Source: Reyranella sp. (GTDB taxonomy: Bacteria > Pseudomonadota > Alphaproteobacteria > Reyranellales > Reyranellaceae). From it: a stretch of 64,000 bases of DNA. The notes under the pieces are model-generated. The model worked only from the letters and a program-made list of their open reading frames with translations. It was not told where the DNA came from and did not search any database. Positions 26,832 through 41,007 of the stretch are shown here, in pieces; position 1 is the first letter of the stretch; each line of letters starts with the position of its first letter. The translations under genes and the position numbers were made by a program. Location: contig JALHMO010000002.1 of NCBI GenBank assembly GCA_022844015.1, forward strand, positions 1 through 64,000. Reading direction: 5' to 3'.

Positions 26832-27815
26832 ATGCAGCGACGTGAGTTCATGGCACTCGTTGGGGGCGCGACAGCAAACTGGCCACTCACAGCACTCGCC
26901 CAAAAGGCTCCGGTCCGCATCGGATTTATGGCCAGTGGCGCGGCCAGATCAGCATTCAGCACGGCTCAGATCGACAATATCAAGCAAGGCCTGCGCGAGA
27001 ACGGTCTAGTGGACGGACGAGACTACGTCCTCGAGACGCAGTTTGCCGCTGGCGACTATGAGCTGTTTCCGGAGATGGCGCGCAAACTAACGCTAGCCGG
27101 CGCGCGCATGATCCTGGTGAACACAATCGCCTCGGCGCGCGCGGCACAAAATCTCAATCCGCCGGTACCCCTCGTCATGCTCAATATGAATGACCCGGTG
27201 GGAACCGGCCTTGTCGAAAGTCTCGCGCGGCCGGGCGAGCTTACGACGGGCGTGGCGTCGTTGAATGAAGATGTAACATCCAAGACCATTGAATTCCAGC
27301 TCGAACTCGTTCCGAAGGCTATGCTTATCGCCACCTTGTTTAATCCGGCCAATCCGACAAATCCGCCTTTCATGGCCAAATTCAGCGCCGCTGCGGGCGC
27401 GAAGGGGATGACTGTGCGGCCCTTCGCATTGAAGTCACACGGCGAGCTTGACGCAGTCTTTTCAGGGCTTGTGGCGCAGCATCCAGACACACTGCAACTC
27501 ATAACCGATACAGGCAATATGGATCTTGCTGATCGCATTGCAACGCTAGCCATCGCGCATCGGATCCCCACTTTCTCCAACTATTCGCCCTTTGCTATTT
27601 TGGGAGGTCTTTTGTCATATGGGCTATCAGAACGATGGTCGTTTACCCGGGCGGCATATTTCGTGAAACGAATTCTGGATGGTGCTACGCCAGGTGAGCT
27701 TCCGGTGGAGCAACCGACAAAGATTGAGCTGGTCATCAACCTAAAGACCGCCAAGGCGCTTGGCATCATTGCGCCACCGACGCTGCTCATCCGCGCCGAT
27801 GAGGTGATCGAGTAA
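26832..27815 (+). CDS. ABC-type substrate-binding protein (PF04392 family)
   Basis: 327 residues. The Tat-like N-terminus QRREFMALVGGATANW is followed by two periplasmic-binding-type lobes (VRIGFMASGAARSAF, LVMLNMNDPVGTGLVESLARPG, TLFNPANPTNPP). The end KALGIIAPPTLLIRADEVIE is highly typical of this family, which is very abundant in Bradyrhizobium-like genomes, mostly without known ligands. GGAGG 6 bp before the ATG. Its coding sequence is less GC-rich than its neighbours, hinting at separate origin. No permease or ATPase gene is adjacent. Confidence 0.85.
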   Translation: MQRREFMALVGGATANWPLTALAQKAPVRIGFMASGAARSAFSTAQIDNIKQGLRENGLVDGRDYVLETQFAAGDYELFPEMARKLTLAGARMILVNTIASARAAQNLNPPVPLVMLNMNDPVGTGLVESLARPGELTTGVASLNEDVTSKTIEFQLELVPKAMLIATLFNPANPTNPPFMAKFSAAAGAKGMTVRPFALKSHGELDAVFSGLVAQHPDTLQLITDTGNMDLADRIATLAIAHRIPTFSNYSPFAILGGLLSYGLSERWSFTRAAYFVKRILDGATPGELPVEQPTKIELVINLKTAKALGIIAPPTLLIRADEVIE

Positions 27816-28053
27816 GCTGTTAAATTGCTGCGGCGCATGAGTCTCTTGTTGGCCCATCTCTGACGAACCGCTCGACGTGTCCAATGTCCGGAACCGGTCC
27901 AGAAGTCCCCCTGTCCACCAATCCAGACTGTGGGAGTTTCCCCGGCATAGAGAAGGCCACGGGCCAGCGCATCGTTACGCCATTCGGGCAGGGTCATGGC
28001 CTCTTCCAAGAAGCCAATGCGTTCGACGCGCCTTACGTCGATAATGGGCAGCC

Positions 28054-29597
28054 ATGACCTCCATCTTGCTGTCTCCCGGCTCGGTCCCGCTCGCCCACTG
28101 GCGCGAGATTTATCGCGGCGCCTCGGCGACGCTGCCGGCCGAGGCTTACGACGCCATCGAGATCTCGGCGCTGGCCGTCGCCGACATCGTCGCCAGGGGA
28201 CAGCCCGTCTACGGCATCAACACCGGGTTCGGGAAGCTCGCCAACGTCCGCATCGAGGCGGCGGATCTCGCCACCCTGCAGCGCAACATCGTGCTCTCGC
28301 ATGCCGCCGGCGCCGGCGTGCCGATGCCGGTTGCCGTGGCGCGCCTGATGATGGCGCTCAAGATGGCGAGCCTGGCGCAGGGCGCGTCGGGCGTGCACGA
28401 CGCCACAGTGCGCCTGCTCGAGGCGCTGCTCGCCAAAGGCCTCACGCCCGTCGTGCCATGCCAGGGCTCGGTCGGCGCCTCGGGCGACCTGGCGCCGCTT
28501 GCCCACATGAGCGCGGCGATGATCGGCGTCGGCCACATGATCGCGGGCGATCGAACCGTGCCGGCGGCGCAGGCACTGGCGGACGCCGGGTTGGAGCCGC
28601 TGCAACTCGGCGCCAAGGAAGGGCTGGCGCTGCTCAACGGCACGCAGTTCTCGACCGCCTATGCGCTTGCCGGCCTGTTCGAGGCCGAGACCCTGTTCGG
28701 CGCGGCGCTGGTGACCGGCGCGCTGTCGACCGACGCGGCGCGCGGCTCCGATGCGCCGTTCGATCCGCGCATCCACCACCTGCGCCGGCACAAGGGCCAG
28801 ATCGCTGCCGCCGAGTCGCTGCGCCGCCTGATGGCCGGCTCGGCGATCCGCGCCTCGCACCTGATCGGCGACGAGCGCATCCAGGATCCCTATTGCCTGC
28901 GCTGCCAGCCCCAGGTGATGGGCGCGGTGCTCGATATCCTGTGGCAGGCCGCCGACACGCTGGCGACCGAGGCCAACGCCGTCACCGACAATCCGCTGAT
29001 CTTCCCCGACAGCGGCGAAGCGCTGTCGGGCGGCAACTTCCACGCCGAGCCGGTGGCCTTCGCCGCCGATATCATCGCGCTCGCGATCTGCGAGATCGGC
29101 TCGCTGGCCGAGCGCCGCATCGCCATGCTGGTCGATCCGACCCTGTCGGGGCTGCCGGCCTTCCTGACCGCGCATCCCGGCCTCAACTCGGGCTTCATGA
29201 TCCCGCAGGTCACGGCGGCCGCCCTGGTCGCGGAGAACAAGCAGCGCGCCCATCCCGCCAGCGTCGATTCGATCCCGACCTCGGCCAACCAGGAGGACCA
29301 TGTCTCGATGGCCGCGCATGGTGCGCGCCGCCTGCTCGACATGGCGGCGAACGCCCGCACCATCGTCGGCATCGAGCTGCTGGCAGCGGCGCAGGGCTGC
29401 GATTTCCTGCCCCACATGGCCTCGAGCCCGCCGCTCGAGGCGGTGCGCGCGCTGCTGCGCGCCGACGTGCCGCACCTCGAGGAAGATCGCCACCTGCATC
29501 CCGACATCGAGGCCGCGACAGCACTGGTCGCGAGCGGCGCTGTCGTCCGCGCCGCCGGCAGCGACCTGCTGCCCACGCTCGACCGGAGAGGACCTGC

Positions 29598-29601
<4 letters not shown>
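28054..29601 (+). CDS. hutH: Histidine ammonia-lyase
   Basis: 515 residues, full family length. Removes ammonia from histidine to give urocanate, first step of histidine use. [14 protein letters not shown] near residue 140 contains the Ala-Ser-Gly that cyclises to the MIO electrophile. NTGFGKL, TVNDNPL-type TDNPLIF and NQEDHVSM are all present. It overlaps hutU by 4 bp (ATGA). No hutI, hutG, hutF or hutC is in the window, so later steps must be encoded elsewhere. A truncated copy of its 5' end lies 3 kb upstream. Confidence 0.96.
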
Positions 29602-31262
<1,661 letters not shown>

Positions 31263-31330
31263 CGTCGACTCCCATCCGGCCGGTCGCCCGGGCCGCCTTT
31301 CGTCCGCACCAAACCCTTGTTCCGATGACG

Positions 31331-31350
31331 GCGCAGGCAGGGGCCTGCGC
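31331..31350. terminator. Possible terminator between hutU and GNAT gene
   Basis: Perfect 8-bp stem GCGCAGGC/GCCTGCGC with a 4-nt loop in the convergent gap. No T-tract on either side. Confidence 0.35.
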
Positions 31351-31391
31351 GCTTCGTGACGGCCTTCACCAGCCGCTTGTCGGCGCTTCGC

Positions 31392-31892
31392 TCAGGACGA
31401 CGCGACCTGAAACGACTTCACCATGTAGACCCTGGTATGAGGGTCGAGCCCGTGGTCGGGCGGGCCGCGGCGCACGATCTCGAAGCCGTGCCGCTGGTAG
31501 AGGCGAATGTTGGCCACGGCCATCTCGGCGGTCTGGAGCGACAGGCTGCCAAGGCCGCGCGCTCGACCTACCTCGTCGATCCGCTGCAACAGCCAGCTCC
31601 CGACGCCGGTGCCCTGTCGCGCCGGATCGACAGCGATCTGGTGGATGTAGAGGTCTTTCTCCTGCGGTTTCGTCCTGACGGCACCGACGATGCGCTCACC
31701 CTCCAAAGCGACGTAGACGTCGCCGCGCTCGAGTTCGGCGACAAATCGCTCCCGCTGCTCGGCAAACCCGGCAGATCCGTCGGCGGGAATCTCCTGCCCC
31801 AAAGCGCGGACATAAGGGGTGAAGGCTGCGCGTATGACGCGCCCGACCTCTTCGCCCTCCGAAAGCATCGCCGTTCTGAACGTCAGGACCAT
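31392..31892 (-). CDS. GNAT-family N-acetyltransferase
   Basis: 166 residues. The acetyl-CoA motif [17 protein letters not shown] lies near residue 95, followed by [20 protein letters not shown], the usual motif B region. One GNAT domain, cytoplasmic. Acceptor unknown. Convergent with hutU, and just upstream of the hutU fragment on the opposite strand. Confidence 0.85.
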   Translation of the reverse strand: MVLTFRTAMLSEGEEVGRVIRAAFTPYVRALGQEIPADGSAGFAEQRERFVAELERGDVYVALEGERIVGAVRTKPQEKDLYIHQIAVDPARQGTGVGSWLLQRIDEVGRARGLGSLSLQTAEMAVANIRLYQRHGFEIVRRGPPDHGLDPHTRVYMVKSFQVASS

Positions 31893-31941
31893 GGAGGCAG
31901 AGTATCAAGCAAAGCGCCCGCCAGTCAGCCGGCGGGCGGGT

Positions 31942-32122
31942 CATCTCGATACTGGTTCGGTCGCCGGCCCCAACCGCGATACCGACGCCATGCGCGACGG
32001 CTCCGACGACGCCATCTCCGACTGGCCGATGCGCAACGCGCTGCCGAACTGCGCATCGGGCGCCACCTGGATGCCGCTGCACCATGGCGGCGGCGACGGC
32101 ATGGGCTTCTCCCGGCACTATG
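31942..32122 (+). pseudogene. hutU internal fragment (duplicate)
   Basis: About 180 bp closely matching hutU 30921-31099: [20 protein letters not shown] and [19 protein letters not shown] in the same order, with one extra codon and scattered substitutions. No start, no remainder of the gene. The reading frame is still open. It mirrors the hutH fragment on the other side of hutHU. Confidence 0.9.
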
Positions 32123-32269
32123 GCTCGCCTGCTCGGCCTCGTATGATGGGGCACGTTCCCCGATGACGGGGGAGACACCCGGCACTCCCGGCGCGCACCA
32201 CGATGCCGGGGAAAGGGGTGGGCCCCCTCTTCATGGGAGAGACATGAAAAACGAGAGGGGTGCCGGACG

Positions 32270-32665
32270 ATGCGCGGATCGATGCACCACCTCGACTTGA
32301 CGGTCAGCGACCTTGCCGTCTCGGCGCCCTTCTACGAGGCGATCCTGCATTTCATGGGCTATCGGCGCGTGCGCGCGGAGGTGGATGGCATCGACTGGGA
32401 TCTGACTGCAGAAGGCACCTGCTCGATCGGCATCAAGCCCGCGCGCTCGGCGCGCGCTCACGATCGCTACACTATTGGCCTGCATCACTTCGCTTGGCGG
32501 GCCGATAGTCGCGCCGACGTCGAGCGATTGCACGAGCTGCTGCGCGCGATTGGCGCCACCATCCTCGATGCGCCGGCCGACTACCCGCACTACGGCGCCG
32601 GGTATTATGCCGTGTTCTTCGCCGATCCCGACGGTCTCAAGCTCGAGTTCGCGTACCAGGACTGA
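32270..32665 (+). CDS. VOC-superfamily (glyoxalase-like) protein
   Basis: 131 residues, one vicinal-oxygen-chelate unit pair. MHHLDLTVSDLAVSAPFYEA opens, LHHFAWRADS supplies a His in the middle, and ADPDGLKLEFAYQD ends with the conserved Glu; these are the metal-binding positions of the fold. Enzymatic type (dioxygenase, lyase or resistance protein) cannot be told. GAGAGGGG 9 bp before the start. Confidence 0.85.
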   Translation: MRGSMHHLDLTVSDLAVSAPFYEAILHFMGYRRVRAEVDGIDWDLTAEGTCSIGIKPARSARAHDRYTIGLHHFAWRADSRADVERLHELLRAIGATILDAPADYPHYGAGYYAVFFADPDGLKLEFAYQD

Positions 32666-32707
32666 ACATCGAGACATGGCGTGCGTCAGGCGCGGCGCCA
32701 TCGGGGC

Positions 32708-32867
32708 CAGAGCGCGGTTGCTCGAGTGGAAACCTCACCCTGAGGAGCCACGCCTGGCGTGGCGTCTCGAAGGGTGGGCCAGAGCATTCTTGTTACTCAC
32801 CCTTCGAGAGGCGGCTTGCCGCCGCTCCTCAGGGTGAGGACTTCAACCCTGGAAGATCATGCTCTAG
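32708..32867. repeat. MITE-like inverted repeat, family B, copy 2
   Basis: Arms CCTCACCCTGAGGAGCC and GCTCCTCAGGGTGAGG with GTCTCGAAGGGTGGG and CACCCTTCGAGAG inside. The right end keeps the GATCATGCTCTAG terminus of copy 1; the left terminus is decayed. It lies between the VOC and SWIM genes, both reading toward it, so it could serve as a terminator. Confidence 0.85.
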
Positions 32868-32903
32868 CAGAGTTCCCGATCCTGGCAACGCGCCTGGACC
32901 GGA

Positions 32904-33734
32904 TCACACGCTTGCCGAAGTCTTCCGCTTCGTTCGATTGCGCCCGGCGAGTTTCGCGGGGCCCGCTGATGGCATCTTCCGCTCACGCCCGCCTCGGGCC
33001 GCAACCGGTGTGGCCGCGCTCTCGGCCATCTCCAGGCCGAACAGCGCACCGACGTCACTTCCGGAAAGCACCTTGTCGGCGGCGAGCGCCGGTGCAGGTG
33101 CCGATGGAGCCTGCTCGGCGCCGCTGATCAGCTCGCTTTCGTCGACGTGGCGTAGGGTGAACAGCAGCTCGGGCTTCTCGTCGAGGCGGGCGCCAGCTCC
33201 ATAAAGCACGGCGGCGACGTGCTTGCACATCCTCGCGCCGTCCTCGCAGCTGCACGACAGCTTGATCTCCTTCGGCGCCGGAAACAGGCCGTCGCCCTGG
33301 CGGCACACCCGGTCCATGACGCTCTTCGCGAGCCGGCCCTGCAGCAGCTCGACCAGCGAATCGATCGAGCCGGTGCAGTCCCGGCAGATGGCCTTCCATC
33401 GCGCTGCCGGCACCGGCGCGATGGTGATCGTGGTCGTGTAGAGCTCGGTTCCGCTCACCAGCGCGGAGATCTTGCCGTCGGCGATCTGCAGATCGACGAC
33501 CATGCCATTGCGTACATAGGACCGGCCGCGCGGCAGACGGCTGGCGTAGTCGCTATAGCGCTCGAGATTGGCGCACCACGCCTTGCCCCAGAAGCTCCTG
33601 GCGATGGCATTGCCGTCGATGGTCACCGGGGCGACCGGCCGCTTGCCCTTGCGCAGCCTGGCCAGCTCCTTCATCGCTCTCTCGCGCTGCTCGGCCACGC
33701 TGACGTACTGGGGCCAGTCGTTGAAATATCTCAT
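32904..33734 (-). CDS. SWIM zinc-finger protein
   Basis: 276 residues. The SWIM signature CSCEDGARMCKHVAAVLY near residues 160-176 (CxC then CxH) would bind one zinc and contact DNA or protein. The N-terminal half (AIARSFWGKAWCANLERYSD, RGRSYVRNGMV) is typical of bacterial SWIM proteins encoded with SNF2 helicases. The C-terminus ends in a Lys/Arg-rich low-complexity tail. Starts 4 bp after the SNF2 stop with GGAGGGG, so it is the second gene of a two-gene operon and probably a partner of that ATPase. Confidence 0.9.
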   Translation of the reverse strand: MRYFNDWPQYVSVAEQRERAMKELARLRKGKRPVAPVTIDGNAIARSFWGKAWCANLERYSDYASRLPRGRSYVRNGMVVDLQIADGKISALVSGTELYTTTITIAPVPAARWKAICRDCTGSIDSLVELLQGRLAKSVMDRVCRQGDGLFPAPKEIKLSCSCEDGARMCKHVAAVLYGAGARLDEKPELLFTLRHVDESELISGAEQAPSAPAPALAADKVLSGSDVGALFGLEMAESAATPVAARGGRERKMPSAGPAKLAGRNRTKRKTSASV

Positions 33735-33737
33735 CCG

Positions 33738-36491
<2,754 letters not shown>

Positions 36492-36583
36492 GCCGGCAAA
36501 CGTCGCCCGGATCCCAGGCGCTCGCTATCCATGTCGCGCCATTGACCGTCGCCGAGAGGCCAGAGCGCAGGCACGCCGGCCCG

Positions 36584-37759
36584 TCACGACGCGATGGGAC
36601 CAAGCCTGAACATCGAGATGTCGCGGTGCGTCTCGCCCAGCGCCATCTGGGCGAGCAGCTCGCCGATGCCGGCGGAGTGCTTGAAGCCGTGCCCCGAGCA
36701 CGGCGAGGCGATGATGATGCGGTCGTGCTCCGGATGGCGGTCGATGATGAAGCGCGCGCCGTCGACCCACGTGTAGAGGCAGATCTTGCTCTTGACGCAC
36801 ACCGGCGATAGGCCGAGCAAGTACGGTCCGACATAGGTCTCGTACATGTCGCGGATTTCCTGCGGGCTCGCCGTTCGGTCGACGGTCTCGGGCGTGACCT
36901 CCAACTCGTATTGCTCGCTGGCGATCTTCACGCCCTCGTCGATGCCGCCGGTCGCGGGAAAGCCGTAGATCACCTGCGGTGCCGGCACCTGCCAGATGTA
37001 GACCGGGAAGCGGTCGGGGCTGAACTGGGCATGGGCCGCCGCGTCGCGCGCGCGGAACCAGTAGAGGACCTGGCGCGTGATCTTGAACGTCCTGGCGAGC
37101 TCGGGCTCGAGCAGCTGCGGCAGCCACGGGCCGGCCGACACGATCAGCTGCCTCGCCTCGTACGTTCCCTTGTCGGTCGTCACGCTGACCACTCCGTCCT
37201 TCTGCCGGAAGGACGTCACCGTCTCGTTCACGTGCAGCTCGGCGCCGAGCTCCCGCGCCCGCCGCAACTGGACCTCGATGCACAGCTCGGGGCGGACGAA
37301 GCCGCTGACGCGATCGAGGTAGCCCTCGTCGCCGTCGGAGAAATTGAAGGCGGGAAAGCGGGCGCGCATTGCGGCAGTGTCGAGCAGGCTGTAGTCGACG
37401 CCGGCCCGATCGGCTGCATTGACCGTCGCGGCGAGGAACGCATCGATGCCGTGGCTCAGCGCCCGCTCGCCCTTGCCCGAGATCACCAGCATGCCGTTCT
37501 GGGTCAGGAGCTCGACGCCGAGCTCGGCCTCGAGCGCGCGCCAGATCTCGTGCGAGCGCAGGACGAAGGCCGAGTACTCGGGACCCTCGCCGCAGGCGAT
37601 GCGGGTGACGCGCGTGTCGCCGTGGGTCGAGCCGTGCTCATGCGGCGGCGCATGGCGGTCGATGCCGAGCACCCGCGCGCCGCGCCGGGCAAGCTGCCAG
37701 GCCGCCGCCGAGCCCATGGCACCGAGGCCGAGCACGGCGACGTCGTAGGTCGGGGTCAT
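36584..37759 (-). CDS. Monomeric sarcosine oxidase / N-methyl amino acid oxidase-like flavoprotein
   Basis: 391 residues. The FAD-binding motif VLGLGAMGSAAAWQLARRG is at the N-terminus. SKICLYTWVDGARFIIDRHP holds the Cys that carries covalent FAD in monomeric sarcosine oxidases, and CSGHGFKHSAGIGELLA closes the flavin site. Oxidatively demethylates an N-methyl amino acid (sarcosine, N-methyltryptophan, pipecolate or similar), releasing H2O2. Substrate not assignable. Its stop is about 90 bp past the SNF2 start; the rhodanese gene lies 17 bp upstream and likely shares its transcript. Confidence 0.9.
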   Translation of the reverse strand: MTPTYDVAVLGLGAMGSAAAWQLARRGARVLGIDRHAPPHEHGSTHGDTRVTRIACGEGPEYSAFVLRSHEIWRALEAELGVELLTQNGMLVISGKGERALSHGIDAFLAATVNAADRAGVDYSLLDTAAMRARFPAFNFSDGDEGYLDRVSGFVRPELCIEVQLRRARELGAELHVNETVTSFRQKDGVVSVTTDKGTYEARQLIVSAGPWLPQLLEPELARTFKITRQVLYWFRARDAAAHAQFSPDRFPVYIWQVPAPQVIYGFPATGGIDEGVKIASEQYELEVTPETVDRTASPQEIRDMYETYVGPYLLGLSPVCVKSKICLYTWVDGARFIIDRHPEHDRIIIASPCSGHGFKHSAGIGELLAQMALGETHRDISMFRLGPIAS

Positions 37760-37776
37760 GCAGGCTCCGCGCCGGC

Positions 37777-38154
37777 TCAGGTCTTCTCGACGGTGCCGCC
37801 GGCGTCCACCCAGCCTTTGAAGCCGCCGAGGTTGCGCACGTTGTCGTAGCCCATGTCCTTGAGCGTCTTGCCGACCAGGGCGGAGCGCCCGCCGGAGGCG
37901 CAGTAGGCGACCACGGTCTTGCTGCGGTCGAACGCCTTGTCGTGCATCGCCGAAGCGGGATCGGCACGGAACTCGACAAGGCCGCGCGGGATGGCGAGCG
38001 CGCCCGGCACCTTGCCGGAAGCGGCGACCTCGGGCGGCTCGCGCACGTCGAGGAACAACACGTCGGCGCGGCCGACCAGCGCCTTGGCATCCTCCGGGCT
38101 GATGCGCGGCACCGCCGCCTCGGCCTCGGCCAGCATCGATTGAACGGTCTTCAT
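37777..38154 (-). CDS. Single-domain rhodanese
   Basis: 125 residues, one rhodanese domain with the complete active-site loop CASGGRSA near residue 84, preceded by VLFLDVREPPEVAASG. Moves sulfane sulfur to a thiophilic acceptor. Cytoplasmic. It lies between the MFS gene and the sarcosine-oxidase-like gene on the same strand with short gaps (43 and 17 bp), so the three are probably one operon. Confidence 0.9.
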   Translation of the reverse strand: MKTVQSMLAEAEAAVPRISPEDAKALVGRADVLFLDVREPPEVAASGKVPGALAIPRGLVEFRADPASAMHDKAFDRSKTVVAYCASGGRSALVGKTLKDMGYDNVRNLGGFKGWVDAGGTVEKT

Positions 38155-38197
38155 TGCAATCCTCCTCCTCTGCGTGGTTCGGCGAAGCCGAACGCGT

Positions 38198-39376
38198 CTA
38201 AATCGTCCGCCACATCGGTCGCGTCGCCGCCAGGGCCGCGAGCCCGATCAGCCCGGTCGCCGCCGTCGCCGTCGGCGCGCCGACCTGGTCGGCGAGCCAG
38301 CCCAGCCAGACGAAGCCGATCGGCCCGGTGCCAATGCATACCGAGAGGACGCCCAGGATGCGAGAGCGCATTTCGGTCGGCGCGGCGAGGTAGACGATGG
38401 TCGCCTGCAGGGTGGCGAAGCCCGCGCCGGCAACGCCCGTCAGCAGAAGGGCCAGCCCGGCCGTCGTCGGCTCGGGCGCCAGGGCGAAGGCGATCACGCC
38501 GAGCTGATAGGCCGCCACGCTGCCGACATAGACCGGCGCATGCCAGCGCTGGGTCAGCCAGAACGCCAGCGCGAGGGCGCCGAAGAAGGCGCCGACGCCA
38601 TCGACGCTGGTCAGGATGCCGATGCCTTCCGGGCCGAGCCCGAGCTGGTCGCCGCCGATCACCGGAATCATGCTGATGAAGGGCCAGCCGAACACGTTGT
38701 AGATCACGGTCACCACCATGGTGGCGGTGAGCCGCCGGTCGGCGAGCACGATGGCGAACCCTTCGAGCGTGCGCGCGAGCACTGCGCCGGCGCCCGGCGT
38801 CGCCGGCATGCGCGTGCGCACGGCCAGCGTGAGCGCGATGGCGGCGAGGTACATCGCGGCGTTCATCACGAACGTGCCGTCGATGCCGACGCCGACCAGC
38901 AGCAGGCCGCCCACCGTCGGGCCGACCATGCGGCTGGCGTTCAGGCCGCCGACGTCGAACGCCACGGCCGAGGCCATGCGCTCGCGGCCGACGCTTTCCC
39001 CCATCAGGACGCGGCGCACCGGATTGTCGGTCACCCAGCCGAAGCCGTTGACCAGGCTGGCGAGGGCGAGCTGCCAGACCTCGAGATCGCCCAGCCGGGC
39101 TGCGATCGCCAGCGCGATAGAGGTGATCGCCAGCAGGCCGATCACGCCGGCGAGCGTCAGGCGACGGTCGAACCGCTCGGCGAATGCGCCCAGGAAGGCG
39201 CCGAGCAGAGCCATCGGCAGCAGGCGCAGCATGGTGATCGAGGCGACGGCGAGCGCCGAGCCCGTCTGCTTGTAGACGACGACGCCCATCACGACCGTTT
39301 CCATCCAGCGCACGGTCGTGACGATCAGCCCCACCGACCAGAGGCGCCAGAAATCCGCCGGAAGAGAACGAAGCAT
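38198..39376 (-). CDS. MFS transporter (EntS/MFS_3-like)
   Basis: 392 residues with about 12 hydrophobic segments, inner membrane. LGAFLGAFAERFDRRLTLAG between the second and third segments is the MFS loop motif. GWVTDNPVRRVLM, NASRMVGPTVGGLLL and APTEMRSRILGVLSV resemble exporters of the enterobactin-exporter/macrolide-efflux branch. First gene of a likely operon with rhodanese and an N-methyl amino acid oxidase; an exporter in that setting may remove a product (inference). Confidence 0.85.
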   Translation of the reverse strand: MLRSLPADFWRLWSVGLIVTTVRWMETVVMGVVVYKQTGSALAVASITMLRLLPMALLGAFLGAFAERFDRRLTLAGVIGLLAITSIALAIAARLGDLEVWQLALASLVNGFGWVTDNPVRRVLMGESVGRERMASAVAFDVGGLNASRMVGPTVGGLLLVGVGIDGTFVMNAAMYLAAIALTLAVRTRMPATPGAGAVLARTLEGFAIVLADRRLTATMVVTVIYNVFGWPFISMIPVIGGDQLGLGPEGIGILTSVDGVGAFFGALALAFWLTQRWHAPVYVGSVAAYQLGVIAFALAPEPTTAGLALLLTGVAGAGFATLQATIVYLAAPTEMRSRILGVLSVCIGTGPIGFVWLGWLADQVGAPTATAATGLIGLAALAATRPMWRTI

Positions 39377-39794
39377 GTGTCGGATCAGAAGATCGGTACC
39401 GGGTCACGCACGCGATCCATTGTCATCCGCGGCACGGCTTCAGACGGACCAGTCCGGCGATCCTAGAGCAGGATCGGGCGGCGAGCACCTCTTGTCATCG
39501 TGAGCGCCCCTCGCATCCTCGGTCATCCTGAGTGCGGCGCATGCAGAGCACGCCGTAAGCGAAGGATCGATGTCGCATCGACCAGTACCACCTCATCCTG
39601 AGGAGCCACGCGAAGCATGGCGTCTCGAAGGATGCGGATCGGACAAGGTGCGTGCAGCCCATGCTTCGAGACGCGCCCTCAGGGCGCTCCTCAGCATGAG
39701 GTTGGGGTTTGCCCGGCCCTTGGATGAGACCGAGAAAAATGCGGCGCCCGTGAAGAGGGCGCCGCCGGTCGTTACTCCCCAGCCACGCTACGCG
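39377..39794. other. Intergenic region with repeat, no gene
   Basis: About 418 bp between the MFS start and the OmpA-like stop. Holds the family B copy listed separately and a TAGAGCAGGATC element at 39464, similar to the termini of family B. No gene is supported. Confidence 0.6.
39591..39702. repeat. Inverted repeat, family B, copy 3
   Basis: Arms CCTCATCCTGAGGAGCC and GCGCTCCTCAGCATGAGG with GTCTCGAAGGATG and CATGCTTCGAGAC inside. Outer termini are not preserved, unlike copy 1. Confidence 0.8.
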
Positions 39795-40754
39795 TCATTG
39801 CACGACGATCTCGACGCGGCGGTTCTGCGGCTCGCGCACGCCGTCGCCGGTCTGCACCAGCAGGCCCTGCTCGCCGCGACCGATCACCGCGATCGCCGTC
39901 ACCGGCACGCCTTCGCGCACCAGCGCGTCCTTGACGGCGTTCGCCCGCCGCAACGACAGCGCCATGTTGTAGGCCTCGGTGCCCGAGGTGTCGGTATGGC
40001 CGGTCGCGGTGATGCGGGCATTGCCCTTCGTCTTGAAAGCCTGCGCCGCCTGGCGGATCGTGGTCAGCGCCTGGTCGCTCAGGTTGGCGCGATCCCAGTC
40101 GAAGAACACCATGAACGACGGCGGCGCCACGGGTGCCGCGACCGGCGGCGGCGGCGGAGGGGCGGACGGCTGGCCGAACTTGTAGCTGAGGCCCAGCATG
40201 ACCGTGATGTTGTTGTTCTGATAGCCCGGCGGGTTGGTGGTGCCGTAGTAGCGGCCGTCGAGGTTGATCCGGAAATTCTGGTCGACGTTCCAGCCGACGC
40301 CGACAATGCCCTGGTAGGCGAACTGCGTGCTGCACAGCGAGCAGCCGTTGATGTAGGCATCGGCGAAGGCGATGCCGGCGCCGGCGCCGATGTAGGGCGT
40401 GATCGTGGCGCCCGGTGCGAAATCGTACAGCAGGTTGGCCATCACGGAGAGCTGCTCGATGCGGCCGCGCACGTTGCTGAAGATGTTGCCGAAGTTCGCG
40501 GTGCCCGTGCCGTTGTTGCTGCGGAACATGCCTTCCAGCTCGACGCGCGGGCCGACGAAGTCGTAGCCGATCACGCCGCCCACGGCGTAACCGAGATCCA
40601 TGTTGTAGTTGTTGCTGTTCAGCAGCCAGTTGAGGCCGCCCTGGGCGCCGATATAGACGCCTGGATTGGATGGTCCGCCGTCGAAGAGCGATTGCGATTG
40701 CGCCGTCGCCGGTACGACGAGCAGCGATGCAGCAACCAGGAGGCCTTTGTTCAT
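39795..40754 (-). CDS. OmpA-family outer-membrane protein
   Basis: 319 residues. Signal peptide MNKGLLVAASLLVVPATAQS, then an eight-strand type barrel (GVYIGAQGGLNWLL, ITPYIGAGAGIAFAD, ITVMLGLSYKFG), a proline hinge (SAPPPPPPVAAPVAPP) and an OmpA C-terminal peptidoglycan-binding domain (FFDWDRANLS, ITATGHTDTSGTEAYN, NRRVEIVVQ). Links the outer membrane to peptidoglycan. A pair of Cys in the barrel loops (NGCSLCS) is unusual. The start is the Met that begins the signal peptide. Confidence 0.92.
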   Translation of the reverse strand: MNKGLLVAASLLVVPATAQSQSLFDGGPSNPGVYIGAQGGLNWLLNSNNYNMDLGYAVGGVIGYDFVGPRVELEGMFRSNNGTGTANFGNIFSNVRGRIEQLSVMANLLYDFAPGATITPYIGAGAGIAFADAYINGCSLCSTQFAYQGIVGVGWNVDQNFRINLDGRYYGTTNPPGYQNNNITVMLGLSYKFGQPSAPPPPPPVAAPVAPPSFMVFFDWDRANLSDQALTTIRQAAQAFKTKGNARITATGHTDTSGTEAYNMALSLRRANAVKDALVREGVPVTAIAVIGRGEQGLLVQTGDGVREPQNRRVEIVVQ

Positions 40755-41007
40755 GAGAATGCTCCGGAATTGAGGGACGCACCTCCGAACGGGCCTCGAG
40801 TGGTGTCGTTGCCCGGTGCCTCGTCGATCGAGGGCGAGTGTGGCAGGATTACAACATCCCGGGCGGCCTGAAGCCGCTGAAAGCAGATCAGCACCAGCTA
40901 TTCCGAGCGTGGCAACCGGCATGGGCGTCCGTCGCCTTACCCTCCTGAGATGGACGGACGGATGGCTAATCAGTAGTGTTGCCCGTTGTATCGATAGGGA
41001 ACGCAAA

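Noticed and set aside
27581-28009. Minus-strand open frame with a Ser/Thr-rich translation over the end of the substrate-binding protein gene
   Set aside because: It is antisense to the conserved C-terminus of the PF04392 protein. Such mirror frames are often mis-annotated as hypothetical proteins.
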